NCBI GenBank assembly: GCA_003554445.1
Contig: PWGJ01000045.1
Coordinates: 1-20,481 of the forward strand
Direction: 5' to 3'
DNA length: 20,481 nt
From: Candidatus Nealsoniibacteriota bacterium
Lineage (GTDB): Bacteria; Patescibacteriota; Minisyncoccia; Minisyncoccales; PWPS01
Shown here: positions 14,148 to 20,378 of the stretch, one piece after another
Position numbering within the stretch: the stretch's first letter is position 1
Layout: each line of letters opens with the position of its first letter
Program-made: the position numbers and the translations under genes
Notes under the pieces: generated by a model
Databases searched by the model: none
Told to the model about the DNA's origin: nothing
The model's input: only the letters and a program-made list of their open reading frames with translations

Positions 14148-15215
14148 ATGGAAGAATTACTTAAAAAATTGATATCTTTTAAAACCGTATCCGAGAATAT
14201 TGAAGAAAATGAAAAAGCTTTGAAGTGGGTAAAGAGTAAAGTCAGTGATTTCAAGGTTGAAGAAAGACATTATAAAAATCACCCGGTTTTAATCGTGGGA
14301 GAAGAAGATCCTGAAATATCTTTGCAGGCTCACATGGATGTAGTTCCGGCCAAAGAGAGCCATTTTAAACCCGTAGTAAAAAAGGGAAAGCTTTTCGGAA
14401 GAGGAGCTTATGATATGAAATTCGCAATCGCTTGCTATTTGAAAGTATTGGAAGATTTGAGCGATAAGAAGTCTAAAAAAGTCGGCATGATGATTACTTC
14501 GGATGAGGAGCTGGGAGGTTTTAATGGCGTTAAAGCAGTTTTGGATGACGGTTATAATCCCGATTTTTGTTTTCTTCCCGATGGCGGTGACAATTGGAGC
14601 TTTGACAGAAAAGTCAAGGGAGTTTGGCATCTGGATATTTCGGCAACGGGAACTCCCGGACATGCTTCAAGGCCCTGGGAAGGAGATTCCGCTCTTCACA
14701 AGTTACTCTCATTTTTACGAGATATTGAAGGTGAATTTCCGGATCACACGTACAATAAGGAGTGCTTCGAATCGACTTTAAACATCGGCAAAATTGAAGG
14801 TGGCGTGGCGACAAATCAGATAGCGGAAAAAGCAAAAGCCAAAATTGATATAAGGTTTCCGGATGAAAAAGAAAAAACCAAGATTGAAAATTTATTGAAT
14901 GAAGTAAAAAATAAGTATGAGGGTGTTACGGTAAAAGAAGATGTTTTCGGATCGGCTTTCAGTTGCGATCTTAATCATAGACATTGCAAAAAGTTTGCTC
15001 AAAAAGCTGAAAGTTACGGAAAAAAAGTATCCAAAAAATTGTCGCACGGATCATCCGATATAAGATTTTTTGCTCAAAAAGGGATACCGGCAATGATGAT
15101 CAAGCCCAAAGGAGGAGGGTCTCACTCCTCAAAAGAATGGATTGATCTTGAAGATCTGAAGGACTATTGTGAAGTTTTAAAGGATTTTATAAAAACGGCC
15201 GATTTTGACAAATAG
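14148..15215 (+). CDS. M20 family zinc peptidase/deacylase
   Basis: A 355-residue M20 hydrolase, similar in shape to DapE/ArgE/CPG2 enzymes. The exact substrate cannot be read from the sequence. The metal-site residues are visible: H62 and D64 (LQAHMDVVP), D89 (GRGAYDMK), E120 catalytic and E121 ligand (TSDEELGG), D145 (LPDGGDN) and a C-terminal His in GGGSHSSKEW. The lid domain begins GTPGHASRPWEGDSA. It lies between ATP-grasp gene 2 and the leader of the unknown gene, so it may act on peptides or acyl-amino acids handled by them (inference). No Shine-Dalgarno is seen. A possible -10 TACAAT (14126-14131) lacks a good -35. Confidence 0.85.
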   Translation: MEELLKKLISFKTVSENIEENEKALKWVKSKVSDFKVEERHYKNHPVLIVGEEDPEISLQAHMDVVPAKESHFKPVVKKGKLFGRGAYDMKFAIACYLKVLEDLSDKKSKKVGMMITSDEELGGFNGVKAVLDDGYNPDFCFLPDGGDNWSFDRKVKGVWHLDISATGTPGHASRPWEGDSALHKLLSFLRDIEGEFPDHTYNKECFESTLNIGKIEGGVATNQIAEKAKAKIDIRFPDEKEKTKIENLLNEVKNKYEGVTVKEDVFGSAFSCDLNHRHCKKFAQKAESYGKKVSKKLSHGSSDIRFFAQKGIPAMMIKPKGGGSHSSKEWIDLEDLKDYCEVLKDFIKTADFDK

Positions 15216-15233
15216 AGAGCTTTGTAATAAAAT
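15205..15233 (+). promoter_or_regulatory. Promoter of the third leader
   Basis: Perfect TTGACA (15205-15210) and TAAAAT (15228-15233), 17-bp spacer. The -35 box lies in the last codons of the M20 gene. Predicted start near 15240. Confidence 0.75.
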
Positions 15234-15244
15234 AGAATTGGTTT

Positions 15245-15340
15245 ATGAGTAAAAATAAACAAAATACGATTCTCAAATTCACCTGCTCCAGAACAGAAGT
15301 CTATTTTTGGACTGGAGAAGGTAATTTTCGAGATCGTTAG
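15245..15340 (+). CDS. Leader peptide with Tyr-Phe-Trp, 31 codons (attenuator leader)
   Basis: A short ORF about 5 nt after the predicted transcript start. It begins MSKNKQNTILKF, continues TCSRTEV, has YFW at codons 20-22 (nt 15302-15310), and ends TGEGNFRDR. It overlaps the left arm (15268-15291) and right arm (15312-15335) of one long imperfect hairpin. The right arm can instead form a 15-bp stem with 15363-15377. The layout is the same as the other two leaders, although the sequence is different. It is leaderless in type, with no Shine-Dalgarno. Confidence 0.5.
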   Translation: MSKNKQNTILKFTCSRTEVYFWTGEGNFRDR

Positions 15341-15362
15341 AAAAACCACTTAAAGTTTGAAA

Positions 15363-15403
15363 ATCTCGAAAGTTACCCTCCTCAATCCGGGAGGAATTTT
15401 TTT
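15363..15403 (+). terminator. Antiterminator arm and terminator-like hairpin, third leader
   Basis: ATCTCGAAAGTTACC (15363-15377) pairs with GGTAATTTTCGAGAT (15320-15334) over 15 bp with one G-U. This competes with a short terminator CCTCC (15377-15381) with GGAGG (15390-15394) followed by AATTTTTTT. The terminator stem is only 5 bp, weaker than in the other leaders. Confidence 0.55.
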
Positions 15404-15406
15404 GGG

Positions 15407-15450
15407 CTTGAAGATCGATTGGAGTTGTCTGATTCCGATTGGTCTTTAAG
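15407..15450 (+). promoter_or_regulatory. Conserved pre-start RNA hairpin, copy 3
   Basis: A 19-bp stem (CTTGAAGATCGATTGGAGT with ATTCCGATTGGTCTTTAAG) with loop TGTCTG. It is diverged from copies 1 and 2 but keeps TTGAAGATC and the fold. Relative to copy 1, a C-G pair becomes A-U and an A-U pair becomes G-C. It ends 29 nt before the ATG at 15480. Confidence 0.8.
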
Positions 15451-15479
15451 AGGGGCTAAAAAATGAGGAGGTGACCAAA

Positions 15480-16346
15480 ATGTATCTGTCGTTCTTTATA
15501 AAAAGAAATAGAACTCTGGATGAAATTTCACGAGCTATTGTAAATTTGGGCTTTACGGACATAAAGAGAAGTGGTGAAATTGAAAATCACAGGGTAGTAA
15601 TTTTTAATGGATCTGAAAATAATTTTTCTTATACCGGACACAAGCTGATTGGGCAAGCACCTCAAGAATTTGAAAATTGTCCTTTTCTGGTTAGAGCCGG
15701 CAATAATTGGTCCATGCACGGACTTCTTCAAATAGTTATAAATTACGGAAATTTTCAGCTACCACACTTTTGTTCGATTCATTTTCCGACACCTTCCGAT
15801 TTTGAGCAGATTGCATCTGAAGATAAAAAATTCATAAAAAGAATGAAAGCAATGAAGAGAGCTTTGGAGAAAGAGAAGAGAGATAAAGTCAGAAGAAAGG
15901 TAAGAAGAAGAATTTCTGCCAAAGAGTACAGTATTCTGGTTGAGCATTTCAGCCAAAGGATCGGAAATTACGATTTTCCCAACGAAGAAGAAAAGAAAAA
16001 GATTGAAAAGATCAGAGAAAGAGAGATTGATGAAGAAGAGATAAGAAAAAAAGTTGAAAATGAGTTTGAAGATGACATATTGAAGAAGTTCGAAGAAATT
16101 GATGAAGACATGAAAGGGAAGTCCATAGGGCAAGTAAAAAAAGAGATTCTCTTTTTCTTAATTGAAAAAAGAGTTAGATTACCTTGGGGCAATCCACCCA
16201 GTGGAAGGCAGTCAAAAAAGCTATTGGTTGATTGGTTAAAAATCGCCAACAGAGCCTACCCCAGACAACGGAGCGCATTACATCAACGAAAGATAGATAG
16301 GAAAATTAAAGAACTAAAAGATACACAACTAGTTAAGCTCACCTGA
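15480..16346 (+). CDS. Uncharacterised, highly charged protein under the third leader
   Basis: Function not recognised. The start is the ATG at 15480, five bases after a perfect AGGAGGTGA (15466-15474). An in-frame GTG at 15471 lies within the Shine-Dalgarno and is rejected. The 288-residue protein has no membrane segment or signal. The N-terminal about 100 residues look globular (FFIKRNRTLDEISRAIVNLG near 5-24, VRAGNNWSMHGLLQIVINYG near 73-92). Then comes a long run of Lys/Arg/Glu with heptad-like coiled-coil character (about 115-215), including KRDKVRRKVRRRIS. A basic C-terminal part follows, with LPWGNPPSGRQSKKLLVDWL and AYPRQRSALHQRKIDRK. The basic patches would suit nucleic-acid or ribosome binding, but that is inference only. 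It shares its leader design with the ATP-grasp genes, not its sequence. It ends in a strong terminator that includes its stop codon. Confidence 0.8.
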   Translation: MYLSFFIKRNRTLDEISRAIVNLGFTDIKRSGEIENHRVVIFNGSENNFSYTGHKLIGQAPQEFENCPFLVRAGNNWSMHGLLQIVINYGNFQLPHFCSIHFPTPSDFEQIASEDKKFIKRMKAMKRALEKEKRDKVRRKVRRRISAKEYSILVEHFSQRIGNYDFPNEEEKKKIEKIREREIDEEEIRKKVENEFEDDILKKFEEIDEDMKGKSIGQVKKEILFFLIEKRVRLPWGNPPSGRQSKKLLVDWLKIANRAYPRQRSALHQRKIDRKIKELKDTQLVKLT

Positions 16347-16365
16347 GTCAGGTGAGCTTTTTTTT
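16335..16365 (+). terminator. Strong intrinsic terminator of the 15480 gene
   Basis: AAGCTCACCT (16335-16344), loop GAGTC, AGGTGAGCTT (16350-16359), in a run of eight T (16358-16365). The TGA stop (16344-16346) lies in the hairpin. Confidence 0.92.
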
Positions 16366-16395
16366 AAATATTTACATTATTAAAAACCGGATTTG

Positions 16396-16404
16396 TGATA
16401 CAAT
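16396..16404 (+). promoter_or_regulatory. Extended -10 promoter for tatD
   Basis: TGATACAAT has the TGn extension and a TACAAT -10 (16399-16404), with no good -35 box. It would start near 16411, giving a 58-nt leader. The rest of the 122-bp gap before tatD is AT-rich with nothing else visible. Confidence 0.45.
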
Positions 16405-16468
16405 TATTCAAAAACAGTTAATATTTATTTTCAATCGTAGAGTTATTCATTTTATCTAAAAACAAATT

Positions 16469-17191
16469 ATGTTCGATACACATGCACATCTAAATTTTAA
16501 AGATTTTGACAATGACAGGAAAGAGATTATTGAGAAGTCTCTGTCAAAAGGATTGGGGATTATAAATGTCGGAGCAACTATGAAGACCAGCAAAGAAGGA
16601 ATAAAGATAGCTTCCGAAAATAAAAAAGTTTATGCTTCAGTAGCCGTTCATCCATTACATGCTGAAGAAGAATTTAATTTTAAAGAATTGGATAAATTGG
16701 CCGACAAAAAGGAGGTGGTTGCGGTAGGGGAAACCGGATTGGATAGAAAAAAGAAAGAAACAATTAAAAAGCAAAGAGAGCTCTTTTTAAAACATATGGA
16801 ATTAGCTCAAAAGAAAAATTTACCACTTATTCTTCATTCAAGAAAGGCACACGAGGAAACGCTTGAAAAAATACCCAACCATAAAGGGGTAATCCATTGC
16901 TTTACCGGCAACTTGAAACAGGCTAAAAAATATATAAAGAAAGGGTACATGATAGGATTAAACGGGATAATTTTCAAGATGGATTTGAAAAAAGTAATTA
17001 GAGAAGTTCCACTGGATAAAATTCTACTTGAAACCGATTGCCCTTATTTGGCTCCGCCGGGATGGAAAGGGAAAAACAATCCGTTGGGAACTTTTGAAGT
17101 GGCAAAAGAGGTTGCCAGAATAAAAAGGGTAAGCCTTAACGAGGTGGAGGAGATTACGGACAGAAATGCACATGAAGTGTTCGGAATATAA
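16469..17191 (+). CDS. tatD: TatD family metal-dependent hydrolase (probable DNase)
   Basis: TatD proteins are amidohydrolase-fold metal enzymes with 3'-5' exonuclease activity. The 240-residue protein has all the signature parts: MFDTHAHLNF (H5, H7), ASVAVHPLHAEE, VAVGETGLD (metal Glu), PLILHSRKAHEETLE (His), GVIHCFTGN (His) and LLETDCPYLAPPGWKGKNNP (metal Asp). The segment after GETGLD reads RKKKE rather than the common Tyr-rich sequence. It has no Shine-Dalgarno; the start context AACAAATTATG is the same as that of glyS. It is convergent with the minus-strand zinc-finger gene, whose stop is 13 bp away. Confidence 0.92.
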   Translation: MFDTHAHLNFKDFDNDRKEIIEKSLSKGLGIINVGATMKTSKEGIKIASENKKVYASVAVHPLHAEEEFNFKELDKLADKKEVVAVGETGLDRKKKETIKKQRELFLKHMELAQKKNLPLILHSRKAHEETLEKIPNHKGVIHCFTGNLKQAKKYIKKGYMIGLNGIIFKMDLKKVIREVPLDKILLETDCPYLAPPGWKGKNNPLGTFEVAKEVARIKRVSLNEVEEITDRNAHEVFGI

Positions 17192-17216
17192 AAAAGCCCG
17201 GGGTTATTTCCCGGGC
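17187..17216 (-). terminator. Intrinsic terminator of the minus-strand zinc-finger gene
   Basis: GCCCGGG/CCCGGGC stem (17196-17202 and 17210-17216). On the minus strand it is followed by a T run (the A run of 17190-17195). The minus-strand TAA stop (17204-17206) lies in the loop, and the last codons encode the stem. There is no T run on the plus strand, so it serves the minus gene. Confidence 0.85.
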
Positions 17217-17725
17217 GTTGACTCTCCTTCTTTATCGATTTCCAAATGATGATCGATTATTTTAATTACATTTTCCTTGGAAAATCCGAAAAACATCTCA
17301 AATTCCTGATCCAAAAATTCTCCGTCCATTATCTCTATTATCTCGTATAGAGCCTTTTTTCTATCTATTCTATCCTCTTCGTCGGCTTTCAAAGACTTAA
17401 CTAGTTCGGTTACAAGCTCCAAGATTAAGCTTTTCATGCTTGTCTCGTTCATCTTTTCTTTTAATTGAGCCTTGTAATAATCAAAGCGGTCCTTTGTTGA
17501 ATTCAACGATATCTTCCAAAAATTAAGAAACTCTTCTTTGTTTCGAGCCACGTTAAATGCGGGAAAGCTTTTCGTAAGCGGATCTTCTTTTTCTTGTTTG
17601 TAAAGATCGTAAGCTCTATCAAGTGACTTTTTACAGACCGAACAATCATTTAGATGCTCTTTCAATTGACTCTTGCTCAGGTGAACAATCTTTTTTCTTA
17701 AGCCGGAATCCTTTTCACATCTCAT
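17204..17725 (-). CDS. Putative zf-HC2 type (anti-sigma-like) zinc-finger protein
   Basis: A 173-residue protein, not recognised as any named family member. The N-terminus has H24-x3-C28-x2-C31 (EHLNDCSVCKKSL), the zinc motif of zf-HC2 anti-sigma factors, with a further Cys at position 3. The rest is helical and charged (ELVTELVKSLKADEEDRIDR, EFEMFFGFSKENVIKIIDHH). There is no transmembrane segment, unlike membrane anti-sigma factors, so it would be cytosolic. No sigma factor is in the window, so an anti-sigma role is not supported by context. It has a strong Shine-Dalgarno (AAAGGAGGGG, then 5 nt to ATG). It is divergent from leuS, and the two promoters overlap. Confidence 0.65.
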   Translation of the reverse strand: MRCEKDSGLRKKIVHLSKSQLKEHLNDCSVCKKSLDRAYDLYKQEKEDPLTKSFPAFNVARNKEEFLNFWKISLNSTKDRFDYYKAQLKEKMNETSMKSLILELVTELVKSLKADEEDRIDRKKALYEIIEIMDGEFLDQEFEMFFGFSKENVIKIIDHHLEIDKEGESTPGK

Positions 17726-17752
17726 TTAAACCCCTCCTTTCAAAGTGGGTAA

Positions 17753-17781
17753 ATTTTACAACATATTATCTAATTAGACAA
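17753..17781 (-). promoter_or_regulatory. Minus-strand promoter of the zinc-finger gene
   Basis: On the minus strand, TTGTCT (17781-17776) and TAAAAT (17758-17753) are 17 bp apart. The start would be near 17746, giving a leader of about 20 nt that contains the Shine-Dalgarno. Confidence 0.55.
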
Positions 17782-17803
17782 ATTAAACTCGTTTAGATAA
17801 AAT
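17775..17803 (+). promoter_or_regulatory. leuS promoter
   Basis: TAGACA (17775-17780) and TAAAAT (17798-17803), 17-bp spacer. Predicted start about 17810 for the ATG at 17831. Its -35 box overlaps the -35 box of the divergent promoter and the 10-bp palindrome TCTAATTAGA (17769-17778). Confidence 0.6.
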
Positions 17804-17830
17804 AAGTAAGTAAATAAAAATTATTTCAGT

Positions 17831-20224
17831 ATGAAATACGATCATAAAAAACAAGAAAAAAAATGGCATAAGTTTTGGGAGAATGAAGAGGTTTTTAGAA
17901 CTGAAGAAGATTTTGAAAAACCGAAGTTTTATTGTTTGGATATGTTTCCTTATCCATCCGGAAAAGGATTGCATATAGGTCATCCTAGAGGATATACGGC
18001 TACGGACGTTGTTTCTCATTACAAAAGAATGAACGGTTATAATGTGCTTCACCCGATGGGATGGGATGCATTTGGACTTCCGGCTGAAAACTACGCGATA
18101 AAAACCGGAACTCATCCCAGGGAGTCGGTAAATAAAAATATCAAACATTTTAAAAACCAACTTAAATCAATCGGTTTGGGTTATGATTGGAATAGAGAGA
18201 TAAATACTACCGATCCCGAATATTTTAAATGGACTCAATGGATCTTCGTTAAGATGTTTAAAAAAGGATTGGCCTACGAGGATGAACTGCCTATAAATTG
18301 GTGTCCGTCTTGTAAAACCGGACTGGCGAATGAAGAGGTTATAGATGGCGAATGTGAACGTTGTGACAGCTCTGTAGAAAAAAAAGATATAAGACAATGG
18401 GTTTTAAAGATTACCGAATATGCAGATAGATTACTTGACGACTTGGAAGATTTGGATTGGCCGGAACCGATAAAAGAGATGCAAAGGAATTGGATCGGTA
18501 AGTCGAAAGGAGCCAAGATAGATTTCGAGGTTAAAGGAACCGATGACAAAATTGAGGTCTTCACTACAAGGCCGGATACCGTATTCGGAGCCACTTTTAT
18601 GGTTTTAGCTCCCGAGCATGATTTGACTCAAAAGGTAATTTCGGGTGATTTGGATGTGAAAAACGAGAGTGAAGTGAAAAAATATGTAGAAAAAGCGCGT
18701 AAAAAATCAGATTTGGAGAGAACTGAACTAAATAAAGAGAAAACCGGAGTTGAAATTAAAGGTCTTACGGCATTAAATCCTTTAAGCGGAGAAGAAATTC
18801 CCGTTTGGGTCGCCGATTACGTATTGGGATCTTACGGTTACGGAGCGGTAATGTCCGTTCCCGCTCATGACGAAAGAGACTTTGAAATGGCTAAAAAATA
18901 CGATTTACAGATAAGATCGGTAATAGAGGCCGAGGAACTTCCTTTTGCCGGAGAAGGAAAGGTGATTAATTCAAAAGAATTCAACGGAATTTCAACTAAA
19001 ATGATGAAAGAGAGAATAATAAGAAAGTTGGAAGAAGATGGTAAGGGAGAGCGGGCGGTAAATTACAAGTTAAGGGATTGGGTTTTCTCTCGCCAGAGAT
19101 ACTGGGGTGAGCCGATTCCCATAATTCATTGCACAAAATGCGGCACGGTTCCGGTTCCGGAAGAAAATCTTCCCGTCACTCTACCCGATGTTGAAAAATA
19201 TGAACCAACCGGAACAGGTGACTCACCTTTGGCGGCAATCGATTCTTGGGTTGAAACGAAGTGTCCCGAATGTAAGAGTAAAGCAAAAAGAGAAACCAAC
19301 ACAATGCCCCAGTGGGCCGGTTCTTGCTGGTATTATCTCAGATATATCGACCCCAAAAATGATGAAGAGTTGGTCGATTCAAAAATGGAAGAACATTTTA
19401 TGCCGGTCGATCTTTATGTAGGTGGGGCGGAACATGCCGTACTTCATCTTTTGTATGCCAGATTTTGGCATAAGTTTCTTTATGATTTGGATCTGGTGTC
19501 AACCAAAGAACCGTTTAAAAAGCTAAAAAATCAAGGGTTGATAATGGCGGATGACGGAACCAAGATGTCCAAATCGAAAGGAAATATGGTCTCACCGGAT
19601 GAAATCGTTGATAAGTACGGAGCTGATGTTCTCAGACTTTACGAAATGTTTGTCGGTGGATTTGAAGATGAAGTTCCTTGGGATGAAGATGGCGTTGTGG
19701 GAATGAGGAGATTTTTGGAAAGAGTCTGGGCCCTGAAAGAAAACGTTGCCGACAAGAGTCCGGATAAGGAATTACAAAGCATACTTCACAGAACGATAAA
19801 GAAGGTGACCGAAGATATCGAAAACTTTAAATTCAATACGGCGATAAGTAGTTTGATGATACTCAGCAACGAGCTAAAAGAAAAGAAAGAAATATCTTTA
19901 AAGATTTTCCTTAAATTTTTACAACTTTTAGCCCCCTTTGCTCCTCATATCAGTGAGGAGATTTGGCAAAAATGGAAAGATGAGACTATTTTAAGGTCCG
20001 AATGGCCCGAATTTGATTCAAAGCTCGCTGAAAAGAAAAAGATAACTCTGGTGATACAAGTGAATGGAAAATTAAGAGATAAATTTGAAGTGGATAAGGG
20101 AATAGAAAAAGAGGAGGCTATAAAAATGGCTAAAGAGAGAGAAAAGGTGAAAAAATGGATAAAAGAAAAGGAAATTAAAAAAGAGATATTCGTTAAGGAC
20201 AAGCTTGTTAATTTTGTCACATAA
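17831..20224 (+). CDS. leuS: Leucyl-tRNA synthetase
   Basis: Charges tRNA-Leu and edits mischarged products. The 797-residue protein is complete. The HIGH motif is at 48-51 (GKGLHIGHPRGYTATDVV), and HPMGWDAFGLPAENYAI follows. A Cys-containing zinc segment is present (NWCPSCKTG, then ECERCDSS). The CP1 editing domain includes VFTTRPDTVFGATF and VMSVPAHDERDF. The core continues with WVFSRQRYWGEPIPI, WAGSCWYYLRYIDP and the KMSKS loop at 578-582 (GTKMSKSKGNMVSPDEIV). The C-terminus ends with the anticodon and VQVNGKLRDKFEV domain. Its length is near the family norm. It has no Shine-Dalgarno, and a structured repeat begins at its stop codon. Confidence 0.97.
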   Translation: MKYDHKKQEKKWHKFWENEEVFRTEEDFEKPKFYCLDMFPYPSGKGLHIGHPRGYTATDVVSHYKRMNGYNVLHPMGWDAFGLPAENYAIKTGTHPRESVNKNIKHFKNQLKSIGLGYDWNREINTTDPEYFKWTQWIFVKMFKKGLAYEDELPINWCPSCKTGLANEEVIDGECERCDSSVEKKDIRQWVLKITEYADRLLDDLEDLDWPEPIKEMQRNWIGKSKGAKIDFEVKGTDDKIEVFTTRPDTVFGATFMVLAPEHDLTQKVISGDLDVKNESEVKKYVEKARKKSDLERTELNKEKTGVEIKGLTALNPLSGEEIPVWVADYVLGSYGYGAVMSVPAHDERDFEMAKKYDLQIRSVIEAEELPFAGEGKVINSKEFNGISTKMMKERIIRKLEEDGKGERAVNYKLRDWVFSRQRYWGEPIPIIHCTKCGTVPVPEENLPVTLPDVEKYEPTGTGDSPLAAIDSWVETKCPECKSKAKRETNTMPQWAGSCWYYLRYIDPKNDEELVDSKMEEHFMPVDLYVGGAEHAVLHLLYARFWHKFLYDLDLVSTKEPFKKLKNQGLIMADDGTKMSKSKGNMVSPDEIVDKYGADVLRLYEMFVGGFEDEVPWDEDGVVGMRRFLERVWALKENVADKSPDKELQSILHRTIKKVTEDIENFKFNTAISSLMILSNELKEKKEISLKIFLKFLQLLAPFAPHISEEIWQKWKDETILRSEWPEFDSKLAEKKKITLVIQVNGKLRDKFEVDKGIEKEEAIKMAKEREKVKKWIKEKEIKKEIFVKDKLVNFVT

Positions 20225-20375
20225 TTGCGCTCGATACCCTCTTTTGAGAGACCACACCTCGGATTGTCCCGCGACAATCCGGGCCTTACGCTCTCGGCGT
20301 TTCATTTCCGACAAGGTCGGAAAACCATGCTGAAACGCCTGCGAGAGTCCTCTCAAAGAGGGTGTCTTCGCTTCC
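20222..20375 (+). repeat. Structured repeat, copy 3, immediately after leuS
   Basis: Begins TAATTGCGCTCG, with the TAA being the leuS stop. The outer stem is GATACCCTCTTTTGAGAG (20233-20250) with CTCTCAAAGAGGGTGTC (20350-20366). Inside are CGGATTGTC/GACAATCCG (20260-20281) and the 57-nt hairpin (20291-20347). It ends TCTTCGCTTCC. It carries no gene and no T-tract terminator tail. It is near-identical to copy 2b. Confidence 0.8.
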
Positions 20376-20378
20376 AAA

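Noticed and set aside
15471..15479. GTG start for the unknown gene
   Set aside because: The GTG lies inside AGGAGGTGA; the ATG at 15480 has correct spacing from that site.
15759..16249. Long minus-strand ORFs (93-124 codons) opposite the 15480 gene
   Set aside because: Low-complexity Phe/Ser-rich translations typical of the antisense of Lys/Glu-rich coding sequence.
17204..17725. Anti-sigma factor as a firm call
   Set aside because: Only the H-x3-C-x2-C motif supports it; there is no sigma gene and no membrane segment.
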